From assembly GCF_964355755.1 (NCBI RefSeq), contig NC_092673.1, positions 31,501,001-31,565,000 on the forward strand: 64,000 nt of DNA, written 5' to 3'. Origin of the DNA: Antedon mediterranea (taxonomy: Eukaryota > Echinodermata > Crinoidea > Comatulida > Antedonidae). This document shows, one piece after another, positions 47,098-59,382 of the stretch. Made by a program: the position numbers and the translations under genes. Within the stretch, counting starts at the first letter, position 1. Every line of letters begins with the position of its first letter. The notes under the pieces are model-generated. The model saw nothing but the letters and a program-made list of their open reading frames with translations, did not search any database and was not told the origin of the DNA.

Positions 47098-47385
47098 TTG
47101 TACAAAAGAACAGGAGAAATTGAGTGGAGTAAGAACGTAAAGAAAAGAAGGCTGACATGGTATGGTCACCTGCTCCGTTTAAATGAAAACACACCAGCTA
47201 AGATCGCACTCAGAGAGGCTCAGAAAAAGACCAACAGACCAAAAGGAAGACCAAAAACAACATGGATGGCAAACATAAAAAAGGAAACAGAACTTTTCAC
47301 ATGCGGACCTATACACATGCTTGCTCAAAAACGTACTGAGTGGCGAACACAAGTGAGACGCGCAATGTCTAACGACGATTAGCGT
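47098..47385 (+). pseudogene. LINE reverse-transcriptase C-terminal fragment
   Basis: The translation KRRLTWYGHLLRLNENTPAK, then ALREAQ and RPKGRPKTTWMANIKKE, fits the conserved C-terminal R-L-xW-x-GHL-xR ... GRP-xx-W-x-x-x-I region of non-LTR reverse transcriptases. Only this end remains; upstream the frame is closed. It lies between the C3-like exons and the anaphylatoxin-like gene. Confidence 0.72.
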
Positions 47386-47444
47386 TTAAGATGATGATAA
47401 ATAATAATGAGTAATATGGCTGGTCTAAATACATTATTTCAAAC

Positions 47445-49451
47445 CTTTTTTTTCGTCAAACGATGGAAGTCTTTGAGAAAGTAGACGGCTTCATCAACAG
47501 CAAGCAATCCAACTCGACTCTGAGGTTCAGCAATGATTGTAAACTGAACAACATCACCGGGTGACCGAGTAGCATCGTCTGGTCTCACAATTAGCTGAAA
47601 AATTAAGTATAAATATTCATAATCAACATTATTTTCTCCGTACCAATATTTCTTAATTTACAAATCTGTTCATTAGAATCAGCAAAACGCAATAAATAAA
47701 TAAAAATAAAATAATAATTTGTAGCAAGTTTTTCACTGTCGAGCTATGTGTGTAGTCGATTGGATTAGACTATGGACTATACATGTCGATGTATTGGGTT
47801 TGAATCCCATGAGCACTTCTTTTTACTTTATAGTGAGATAAAGATTATTTAGAGAGTTAGGTTTAGTTATACTTAGGATTCGGCTATCTTTCACATAAGG
47901 GGTCTAACTTTTAACTTATGTACGAAAAAAAAAGTCGCAGGCGCGCCTATCTTGTGATACTTTCCTTCTTTCTATCGTAGGAAACAATGCTTAGGCAAGT
48001 TCTTATACATAGGTCATTGACCCGAATACAGCAATATAAGCACAAAAAAAGTATGTGTGCGTGAAATATGCTTTCTCTTTTTATAAGCAAAGTAAATGAA
48101 CGTAGCAAGGTTAGAATATGTTTTACTTGAAATTAATAAAATAAATTGTTCAACAGAAGGGAATTTAAAGTAAAAAGATGGAAGTTGTTGTTTTCTTAAA
48201 TATTAATTAATTACATACGCATAGTATCCTGTATTACTGAATTTTCCTATGATAACGGAAAAGTACTGTCGTATGTGGAGAAACAGCAATTAGAATCAAG
48301 TGGTCGCAACGTAGTCACGTATAAGTATATTTAGGCCTAACTATGTAACTTTTGTTTTGTGCATGTTGCATTTATTTTATTTTATAAGTATTCCTTTTTG
48401 GGTATATTACCTGAGATTGGCATTCATCAACAATGTCCAACAAAATGGAGTCTGCAACAATTTCATCGCCAACAAATGAAAATATAACAAGTCTTGCACT
48501 TGGAGCCATGTCTTTCGTTATGCCGATTCGGATTGTTTTCTGAGCTCCAAGATTAGAATTTAAGTCTGTGTAAGTTTGCACGATTTTTCCGCGTACTATA
48601 ACCTGCAAATAACAAAGCAGGGTTGGGAATTTAAAATAACAGCACTATAGCACTAATCCACTTTATTTTCCATATAGAAAACTAAAATTGGCCAAATCGT
48701 CATTTGTTAAAGATAATTGTCCCCCTGAAAAAATAATTCTTTAAAAAAATTGTGTTGAATATGCCATCTTAATGTCCCATAACTTTGACCAAAAATTGGA
48801 TAAAAAAAATGATATCTGAAAAAACTGTAATTTAAAGCAAAAAAATAGTCAAATTTGCTGCCATCCCATGGGGTTTTCGTTGAATTTAACCGTTTGTTTT
48901 GTCATTTCATAAGTGAAAACACTATTTTTTTCCATTTTGTTTTCTATGGAAGTGATTAATTTTATTAAAACTACAAAATAACCTATTCAAAGTCTGGTTT
49001 AATTAAAACTTAGTGATCATATTACACAAAAGAAAACAATTACTAAAAAATTACTTACAAAATAGCTAATACCAAATACATCGACAGTGCCAGACTTCAC
49101 TACTTCTGCTTCGTAATTTTCTATAACCTAAATTGAGAAGAAAAGAATTATAAAAATAAGAAACAAAAAGCCTACCCTCTCCTTCCCTTTGGTATGCAAA
49201 TGTCATCTCGAAAAGAATCCCATGAGCTTTTTTTCTAGACAGTACATTTAATACTGTATAACGAATGTAGGCTCATGTTATACGGTGATGGATCTCTAGT
49301 TTGTTTATTTACTATCTCTATGGTTTACCTGAATTTCACCAGCAGGTACACGAATTTGCAAATACGCACCGCTTGGGCTGTCGATGGGATAGACCGTAAA
49401 TGTGTACACACCGTTAGACTCATCTGGATAATTATTATCCAGTGTTTTGAT
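47445..49451 (-). CDS. complement C3/alpha-2-macroglobulin-family fragment, MG5-MG6 exons
   Basis: Four minus-strand exons, 49329-49451, 49059-49127, 48411-48602 and 47445-47594, all phase 0 and open for 178 codons. Recognisable blocks: TVYPIDSPSGAYLQIRVPAG (end of an MG domain), VDVFGISYFVIVRGKIVQTY (MG5), DMAPSARLVIFSFVGDEIVA then DSILLDIVDEC, and RPDDATRSPGDVVQFTI then EPQSRVGLLAVDEAVYFLKD (start of MG6), ending RLTKKK. The order and the MAPSARL-VADS and VGLLAVD motifs are those of thioester proteins. There is no room or sequence for MG1-MG4 upstream (a transposon starts 70 bp beyond the first exon) or for the thioester domain downstream. The last exon's donor is poor (AAG/GTTTGA); reading on gives Val-stop. 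It is either a truncated pseudogene or a short derivative. Confidence 0.75.
47738..47930 (+). mobile_element. tRNA-derived SINE, copy 2
   Basis: The plus strand has an A-box-like TGTAGTCGATTGGATTAGAC and B-box-like GGGTTTGAATCCC at tRNA spacing, then a tail with ATTATTTAGAGAGTTAGG and GGCTATCTTTCACATAAGG. It is shared with 27172-27412 and lies inside the intron between the last two C3-like exons. Confidence 0.75.
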
Positions 49452-49520
49452 CTGAAATGCAATCAAGAATAGACTAGTCATAACAAAATAGGGTTACTTA
49501 ACTGCTACTTGTTGGAGTGG

Positions 49521-51030
49521 AGCAGGGGTGGCGCCAGCATCTTCCCGACGCGGGGGCTACATTCCCCGACGAGGGGGCTATACGAGCGAAGTGAGCATCA
49601 CTAGGCTGGGGGCCAGGGCCCCGCCAAGGGCCCCCGGTGGGGGCCCAGGGGCGAAGCCCCCGGAAGCAACGCGTTCTAGCGTCATTTGAGGTCTTTTTAA
49701 TCACATTTAGGGTAGCCATTTTTTCCATTTTTTATAATGCATAAATAAAATACTGCGTGCAAAAAAACGATGCGCGATGACTGTTTCAACAATCCATATT
49801 TTTCAAGTTCAAAGAAAATTTAGAAAAATAGAGTTGGAGGTCCCGGAAATTGGACTTATTATACATCAAAACATGAAAAAAAAGTCCCTATCATGGTTGT
49901 GACTGAGCTAAGAAATGTTTGAAAAATAGAGATGTTAGGTTCCGGAAAATGTACTTCTTGTTCTTCGAAATATGACCAGCTTTATTGTTGGGGCTGAGCT
50001 AAGAAAATGTTTAAAACTAGAGCTGCATGTCTTCAAAAAATTACATTTTATACTTTGGAAACATCAGGCCTAGAGGCTTAAAAAACGCAAGCGTAGACCT
50101 TTTTCAGTCGGGGAAATAAGTTTATTCCTCCCAGGTGTATGCATGCGTACCATCTGGACTTCCGAGTGGTGAGAAATTCATGACATACAGGACATTGAAA
50201 ATGTAATAACTTAGCTATAATAAGATGTTGGCTAAGCGAAAATGGCATGTTTTTTTGTTTAGTAATGGATGAAAAATTTATTTTAGGTGCCCCACGGTAG
50301 AGAAGGTTACTTGTAAATTAAAAAATTGGTGAATATACGAACAATTAACATAATTCGTTTTTGCTGTAGTGTAGCGTACGTCGACGCAGTACACGACGTA
50401 ACCGTCAGTAAACTTCGCCTGGAAAATAACTACAGTACACATTTTTGGTCCCTGGATGGAACATGATATCACGCGATCGACCCAACGTTGAACGATTCGT
50501 ACAAAGGGATACCGCCAGACAAGTGCGAACCTAACTATTGTTTAGTAGTAAGTTAGATCGCTGGCAATAATGGATGCGTATAAAGTGCATAATATCACTC
50601 TGACGTACTCTCACGGTCAATGAAACGTCGCGGTTTTCTAGGCGCTGAAGCTAGCTACGAAGTGAACGCGAACGCTTTTTACTGTATATTATATTCCCCG
50701 ACAAAAAGTACCCGTGTTCCCTTCGGTAACCGTCGATAAACTTCGCCTGGAAAATAATTACACATTTTGGTCCCTGGATGGAACTTGATATCACGCGTCT
50801 CGACCCCCAACGTTGAACGATTCGTACAAAGGGATACCGCCAGACAAGTGCGAACCTAACTATTGTTTAGTAGTAAGTTAGATCGCTGGCAATAATGAAT
50901 GCATAAAAGTGCATATCAGCCCTCTGACGTACTCTCACGGTCAATTGAACGTCGTGGTTTTCTAGGCGCTGAAGCTATAGGCCTATGAAGAGCCCCCGTA
51001 GCCCCCCCCCCCCCCTGGCACCACCACTGG
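49521..51030. mobile_element. non-autonomous TIR element with internal tandem units
   Basis: Left CAGGGGTGGCGCCAG and right CTGGCACCACCACTG are inverted, with G-rich and C-rich runs inside (GGGGGCTAC / GTAGCCCCCC). The left part holds a GC-rich block with GGGGCGAAGCCCCCGGAAGC. The right half contains two tandem units of about 320 bp (50385-50710 and 50710-51000) also seen at 45982-46375. There is no transposase ORF. It truncates or displaces the upstream part of the C3-like gene. Confidence 0.7.
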
Positions 51031-52454
51031 TTGTAGGCCTATGCAAGCAGCCTACCTTTAGCTATCTAATAATATTAAATATAACAATTCACAATATCAT
51101 TCTCATTACAAACATAATATTCAATTTTAATATCAAGACGATAAAAGAATTAAGAAGAATATCAAATATGTGATGTATTCCATGATTTATATTAAGTTAA
51201 GAATTAACCCCATTACCATATTATCTAAAACCCGTTTTTTTGTTCTGTATTGACAATGAAACAATGGGCCTAAGTTCAAACAAGAAGAAAACGGTGTGTA
51301 ATATTGGAAAGTGAATTTACACTCTTCTTTTTTGGATTATACATATTATAATAACAACTTAGCAACATTTAATAGATCTTAAACATTTTTATACAATTAT
51401 GATTTTTTATTTTACTGTTTGCCATTATTTAAATTTTAAAATTTGGTTCTCATTAAAACATAACGCAAGGACGTAGACGCAAATTATGTGAATTGGCCAA
51501 TGGCAACCGATAATAATCCATTGCTTGTGATTGGTCAAATTGCGCTTCTTTCCTTGCGATGCGTTCCAGTGGGAACTTTATAGGCCTAATAATCAAATTA
51601 AAGTTACTCTGGGATTTTAAAATACTTTAGAGGTACACAAATACAAAACACAACAAATGAATGTTCATTAATGAAAATTTATATATTTTTTTATAAACAC
51701 TAGTAAGATTAAACAGGCGCGCCAATTTGTATTAAATATTTTTTTAGCATTATGACACATTTTGTCTTTTTACTGCTAGCTGTAATATTTCGTCCAGTTG
51801 GAAAAGGACTTTCCGATTCACGGGTCTGCCCAACAAAGGCAGCTGACTAGTTGAGCTATTTTAGCGTGGAAACAACCTTTTCAAAAGAGCAATACGACAT
51901 AATCTGGTTTTCATGATTTGTTAATGGCTTTAAACTTGTTGAGGTCAATAACTAAAGTTTAAAAATGACTTATTGATTAACAAAAATACTCCAATACTTA
52001 ATTGCACCTTTTAAATGTTTATTCAATACATTTTCAGAACCTTTTGAATTTATTCTGGCATGATCTTTCTTTCCAGCTAAATTTTATATTATGTTCTCCA
52101 ACTCCAATGGAGTTCCAATATTATGTTCTCCATCCATGGCACTAAGAGGGTTTTAACATCATTCTCCACACTATTTCCATCCTATTCTCTGTACTGTATC
52201 TCCACATACAGTATGGTATTATGTTCAGTATCATAGGCAAATTCAGTGTCACAAGTATCACATGTGACGCCTGGATTATATGGCCTAGGATACCGATCTC
52301 ACATGTGATACAACATGTGACACTGTATTACAGAATTTTCCTATTTATACTGGACAAATTATAGATACAGCAGCATGGAGAATCTATTACTTCCCCAGCC
52401 TAAATTCGTCTAGGAGAGTGAATATATCCAACCCCAATCTCATTCTTGAGTTTT
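51031..52454. other. intergenic region downstream of alanyl-tRNA synthetase
   Basis: It contains a small GTAACGCAAGGACG-family TIR relative at 51460-51580, a weak tRNA-like stretch at 51790-51850 (minus strand TAGCTCAACTAGTCAGC), a short tandem around TCACATGTGATAC (52255-52320), and a minus-strand AATAAA at 52049-52054 that may end the synthetase transcript. No exon of the C3-like gene was recognised. Confidence 0.4.
52049..52054 (-). terminator. candidate poly(A) signal of alanyl-tRNA synthetase
   Basis: AATAAA on the minus strand about 400 nt after the stop; a second one lies at about 52017. Confidence 0.4.
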
Positions 52455-55400
52455 TTAGTCTACTTTTGTAGATATAAAATCTTCTGCTGCTGTAACTATT
52501 TCAGTAATTGAGACCTTAAGTTGTCCGTGGAATATACTTAATGATTCTGAACCACCGCCCTTGCCGTTGATAACGCGATTGACGATGAGACCCCACTCAT
52601 CTGCTTTCACAACTTTGTTCAATTCCTGTAGAAAAAAATATAGTGAATTTCGTTTTATTTCTGCACCAGTTTAAGTAGTTTATGCACCAGTTTGTATACT
52701 TTAGTTGTAAAATGAAGTTTTGCAAGATTGTAATTATGTATTTGTCATTAAACGGCTGGTTTTATTCCTTTTATAGAACTTTCTAGCATGGTTAGGGCCT
52801 TAACTTCAAACTCACAGCAAAATGTATCACATCAATTGATATTTTTCTTTAAATTACATTTTTCAGGTAAATAACTAACAATTATTTGTCAAATTGAATA
52901 ACTATTTTGATTTAAAACAAATTATTTTTTTCAGGGGGGACAATACTTCTTTAATGGAGAATATAACATGCATTTCGGAATAAAAATTATAAAATATGAC
53001 AAAAATAGGAAAATACCTTTGGTACTACAGAGAAGCAGTGAATGTTTTCATTGTCCACAGATAATAACATTACAGCAATATCTGGCTTTTGCTTGCTAAC
53101 TTTCTTTACAATTTCTTTTAGTAACTTTAAAACAAGACAGTTTAATTATTATAAAATAAGTGGGAGAACAAAATTAGACTATTGAAAAAGACAAGTTTGG
53201 ACTTTTTGTTATAGTATTTTGTTCTTTTAAAGTTTAGTTTATTGGTCTATCTACACTATCAAACTTTATGGGACAACAAAATGTGATGTGCCCATATATG
53301 GACATGATGGACATCGTTTTACTACCATATTTTGGAATATCAATATACATCAAACTTTTTTTGTGAAACTTGATAGTATAGACCAATTGACATTTATATT
53401 TTGTCAATATAAGTACAGTGATGAAAAGAAAGTAAAAATATACCAAGCCTACTTACTATTTTGTCATTACTAATATCACTAAGCTGGTGGATGTGGTACC
53501 TTTTAGGCCTGTTTGAATCAATTGATTGTACTATTTGACGAGCAAACTAAACAACAACAAAATTAATATTTATATATAGCAGAAAAGGGGACACTAACAG
53601 GGACCAAACAAATACCCCTTTCTTTCACATTGGCTAGTAAAACTGTGAAGTTTACACACACCGGTGTGCACATCATACACAATGCTCATGTCACTCCTGA
53701 ATAGGGCTTTGACGGAGTGTTAAAACATTATTGCCTATCGTTCGTTTTATGAGGAAGAACTTCACCTTAATAGGATTGTCTCTTGAATTGAGTTGTCCCA
53801 AAGGAGGGGTTCCACTGTGTAAATATTCTGCAGTTTTTAAGGATGTTCAGATGCTAGTAATGGTTTCTTACCCAGTGACAGTCTAAAGCTCAACACTATC
53901 AAACTTTATGTGACAAACAAATTTGATGTGCCCATATATGGACATGATGTCATACCAATATACCATATTTGGGTACATCACACTTTTTTGTCGTCGGTTG
54001 ATAGTGTAGACATAACTTTACACCAATCAGGTTTTTTTTAATAGTACTATATCAATTGTTAATATTCTACAATTTAATTTTAAAATAAAATCTTTATTAA
54101 TTTGTTTTATGAATCTATAGAATTCTAACCTCATCAACTTGTAATGTGAAAGATTTCTTTATAGCTTTATTAACTTTTTCTTTACATTCTAATATTTCCT
54201 GTCTTAATTCCATCTTTGATACGAGGCACATCAACGTTTTATCGACACTTTTCGCAAGTGAGTCAAGTTCATGTAAAAGTCTTGGTGAGTCTACTACCTA
54301 TGATAAAAAACAACAAAATGCCCAAAATATGACTCATATGACGGAGTGTATCCTAGTTCCTAGTAAAAGGGTGAGCTATTTTTTAAACTTTAGGTGAACT
54401 TGATGTCAGCCCCATTATACAGTTTAGTTATAAACAATAGGATACCTTGTAGGTAAAATGAATTATATAGGTAGTAGCCAACATATCTATAACTTAATTT
54501 TTTTTAGGATGTGCCATAGAATGTATCTTTTGGTTATATTAAAGTATATATTGCACTTCCAGTAGATAACACCCAATAGAAAACCACTTACAGTACCTTC
54601 TTAGAGTTATGTTGATTGGTTAAATACACAGATACACAGTAGTTACAGGTATGCCCCTATTGGTCAATAGTCTTAAATATCTGGTGTTATAGGTATATTG
54701 GTTAGTTTACTAATTATTGGTTTGAAAAAAAGAATATTTCCAATATACTTATACCTACAAACCAGATGAACATTTTCAATCATCTGGTGTCATAATTTGA
54801 ACTGATTACAGGATAACAATTGAAATTAAAATATTGTTCAGGGGTAGCTGTCCAGGGGTAGCTGTCCAGGGGTAATTCTCCAGGGGTAGCTGTCCAGAGT
54901 TAATTGTCCAGCATTTTTATATTTCATGCTATTAGTTAGTCCAGCACCTTGTTTTGCATTTGTTCTACTTCTTCTTTTCGTTTATTTCCATTACATTCTA
55001 CCTCCTCTGCTAATTCACCAGTTACTGCTTCCAGTCTTCTTACTCCACTACTGAACGCTTTCTGAGATGTTATAATGAACTTCTTGATCTCACTTGTATT
55101 TTCGACATGGCTGTTGGTTACAAAAGAATACATTTATCTTGTTGTAATAGTATACACGCCACAAAAATAGATACTATTGGATTGGTTCAAAATGTTGTGG
55201 TTTACAGAATGTATGTTAAATTCCAGAATGTATTCTAAATTCAGTATTATTTTGGGACATGCCTATATGCAGGTGATACTTTCCTGTGAAATGAACGAGG
55301 GGAAATACTGAAGGGAAGGGAACTACTAACCCCTATTAAGGTTCTGTAGGTGTCCAGTTAGGGAAGAATTATAATTCGTGTTTCTGTGCTATGGAGAAAT

Positions 55401-58400
55401 CAAAAGCAAACATACAAACCAAAGATTTTGTAAGAGGTTGACAATGGGAAAAAGGATATTCTTGTTTTGTATTTTGTTTCTTCTAAAAATCAAAGATACT
55501 TACGTTCCTCCACATAATTCCACTGAACTTTGACCTGCACAATTACCACTAAGTAATTCATTGACTTTTTTACCAAATGTTACCACTCTAACATCATCGC
55601 CATAGGCCTCTCCAAATGCTGCTTGAAGGTTAGGAATTGTGTATGCAGTGTTGAGCGGTACATGAGATGTATCTTGTGGAAGGGCTTCTTGTATTAAATT
55701 GTTTACAATGTCAAAAATCCTTTGCAAATCGTTCATGTTTAGTGGATCCTATATTTAAACATAATAATAAACTATTTATAAAATAACTCCCATGGACTAT
55801 GCAGTGTACATTCATCACCTGCAATAATTGTTTTCACCAGCAGAGAGCGAAAGCTATAAACTTTGCCTAGTTCGGTTTAGGCCAACGTTTTGTAGACAAA
55901 CCATGACCTTCCGGATCTGGCAAGCAATGAAGCGTGACAATTGCGTTCGGGAATATACTGTAGCTGCATCTAAAACGTGAGGCAAATTTTTCATAATTAT
56001 AGAGGGCCTACTTTATAATTACCATCAAACTTCAATTTAATCACTTTCACTATTTGTTATCAATAGAAAAAGGTAACATTAGACCTAAATAACCTCCTAA
56101 GGCTCCCAAATGATTTCAGTAGCTAATCAAGACGATTTTTAAAATGATGGATGATAATTCCATTAGTACTACCCTTTTATTTCAAGATAATTTCCAAGTG
56201 ATGAATCATCTTGTTTGTATTTCAGGGTTAATTAGTCCTTTTACAAACATTGTTTAACAGGTGTCCAATAAATATTTCACCACAGCACTAAAATGTATAC
56301 AAAATAACCCTGCAATATTGATTAAACTATTTTCTAAATTAAAATTTAAATAGTTTAGAATTTGTTTTTCTCTCATTTAAGTGATTAATCTATCAATTTA
56401 ACATTTATTAATTACAAGATAATTAGTAAAGGTCATTTATTGATATTCATTAATTCGACTAAGTATTTTACCATAGCACTAAAGTTAAAACGTAGCTTGT
56501 CTGAAGCGACCAATGAACCCTTCTGACTGGTATCTGGTATGACCTTTTGGAGGGCAAAGTTCAACAGATGCGTAGCACTGTGGTTCCTCATTACCTTGGT
56601 TCTGTGATCCTAAATACAGAATTTAAAAAAAAAAAAAAATATAATTAATTGCTTTTAATTCTGTTTAGTATACCTAATTTCAAGATTTTTAATTGATAAA
56701 TAACAAATAAATTTGTATAAACACATATTTATTGAAGGTTCACCTTAGGATTAAATGCTTTTTTAAATGAATAAATAAAAAAGGTCTACTGGGTCAAAAT
56801 CTAGATAAAAATAGAGGGCACTATACAGAAATCAATCATGAATGCAACTAAAGTATGTGATGAGTAGTTGAATACTACATTTGTTTAAATTAAATGTGAT
56901 ATATTTTTATTCAATTATGTTGTTTTATGTAGCAATATAAAAGTTGTTATTTCATGGTTTTTACCGAATCAACTTGCAATGTTACTTCGTCTGCCACTTT
57001 CATTGTTGTATTAGACTTGCCACTATGTAACACATATCTACTATATGATTGCACATCACTAACATCTAAGCAGGTATTTGATTGGTTGTTTAGAACATCA
57101 CTAACATCTAAGCAGGTATTTGATTGGTTGTTTAGAACTATACCAACATCAGCAACCTATTTAAATATACAATGGTCGTAAACAGTTAAACACTGTCAAA
57201 TTAAAAGTTTACCATTAATTAATTTAGTGTAAAGAGTAAAACAATCTTGTTGCAGTATCTGCTGCTTCCTTGGAGTTGATTCTAACCTTGGCCATTAGCG
57301 CAAGCTCAGTGGCTTAAAGGAATGGACAACAGGCTTCATGTTGTTTGAAGGGTGTGGGTTAAAGTTGGGCTAGTATCTGACTAATCAACAAAACTAGTTA
57401 CTTTTCATAGTAAAGTAGTAGTAGCATTAACAGGACATATTCCAGACACAACTAAGTGTCCTGTTATTAAGTATATAGTGTTAAAACATTGCCTTTTGTT
57501 TCGCAGGAGAGTGTACCCTTATTAATTAGAGTGTCTTAAGGAGTTCTACTGTAGTAACAATTATCATAATAGCTACGTACTTGTCCACCAGCCTCTGCAT
57601 AAAAACTAGTACTAGTTGTTATAATTCCGCATTCAACACCTTTATCAACTTCAGTTACAAATTCATTACCAGTTTTGATTCCAAGTATTTGCGTTTTTAC
57701 GTCTGAAATAACTGAGAAATAATAAAATCAAAATTATGACAAAATAACTATTGTTGATTGTTGATTGCTTCCTAATATATCATGATTACTTACTATGTTT
57801 GTTTGTTAGTGGATTGTATTTGGTTTCATAGACTGATATTGTGTTTGTGACAGGGACTTTCTGTTTCCTTAACATTTCAATATCTTGACCAGAGAGGGCA
57901 ATCTTTCTCATCTTCTGTTGGTTCTTTATGCCACCTTGAGCAGTGATCTAAAATGTTTGGAAACAACACATTTATAATTTCTGTAGGGTAGTAATCATAG
58001 TTTGTCATTCTTTGTGTTTTGCGATAATAATATCATCATTATATCAATTGGATCAGGAAGCCATCTCAGAGATTTTGTAGTCTAACGTAATAAAGGAACA
58101 CCAAATATTCACCCACCTCTTTCGATTTTCTTCTTTCCTCTTCATATTCTTCCAAATTAATGCTCACATTATTTTCTTTAGCTATTTTGTTAGTAAGGTC
58201 GATGGAATAACCAAATGAATTATGCATTTTCCAGGCTACTTTCCCTAAAATTAAACAACAAATAATCTTTCTTTTATAGTGAGAGAAATGGGCTGTAAAG
58301 GAAGAAAAGAGTAGGAATATTAAACATATGAAATATTAAAAAGGTAAAGCAAACATTAGAGAAAGGTAGGTACAGGAGAGAGACCATTGGAGCACCTACT

Positions 58401-59346
58401 GAGTCACAATTACCTGATACATTTTTTTGTGAGCCTAAATTTGAAATGTGTTTCTTTAAATATTTTTGTCCTTTTGTTAAAGTTTTCAGGAACTGTTTCT
58501 CTTCTTGGTTGATGACCTGCATCACAGACTCAGGATTGCTCTTCAGTTCAGGAAAAGCTCCTCCCTACAAAATGAAAACACGACTCAATAATACATGGAG
58601 TGGAGTTGTGGTTTGGTGGTTGATGATGCTTGGCTACCAAACCAATTTACGACCACACTCCCAAAGACTATTAATAAGACTTTGTTTATGTAGAGCATTT
58701 TGTTTGTACTGTATTTTTGTCTTGTGAACAGGATTGCCACCTTTAAGAGAAATATTGAATGAACTTATGGTTTTCCTTTTTTTTGAAAAATGGCCAAATT
58801 TGCCTAAATATATAAACAAAACAAAATAATAATTTTTTAATTATACTAGTGGGTACTACTATACTACAGTTTATAGTCCTTATCCGAGAAGACTAGTTCT
58901 ACCACCAGAATCATGGAGCGAGTGAGTGTTACTGTTCCACTGTCTTAACCGCTTGGCCACTCACTCGCTCTATATATACATTGACAACTATGAATAGAAT
59001 TTGAAATAAAAAAATAAACAACTGAAAACAACTGACCAAAGACTCTACAACTATCGGTACAAGACTAGCAAGTGTGCCTGTGGGAGTATTTAGTTTCTCT
59101 CTTGCATATCGCACAGCTCTTCTTAAAATTTTCTTGACAACATACCTAAAAATTATCAAGATATGAACAGATTACTAACAAATCTTGTTTTTAAACTCCA
59201 CACAGGGGTGTACATTCCCCTACTTATGCAATCACATTTGCCCAATTTTTGTGAATAGATGATCAGAATTGTATTAGGCCTAAAAAAAAAAATTGTTTGT
59301 TTGCTGTCAAGTTTTTTTTTTTTTGGTAGGGGGGCGGGTGGAAAAA

Positions 59347-59382
<36 letters not shown>

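Noticed and set aside
49498-49728. A Pro/Gly/Arg-rich minus-strand ORF
   Set aside because: It is a translation of the GC-rich end of a TIR element.
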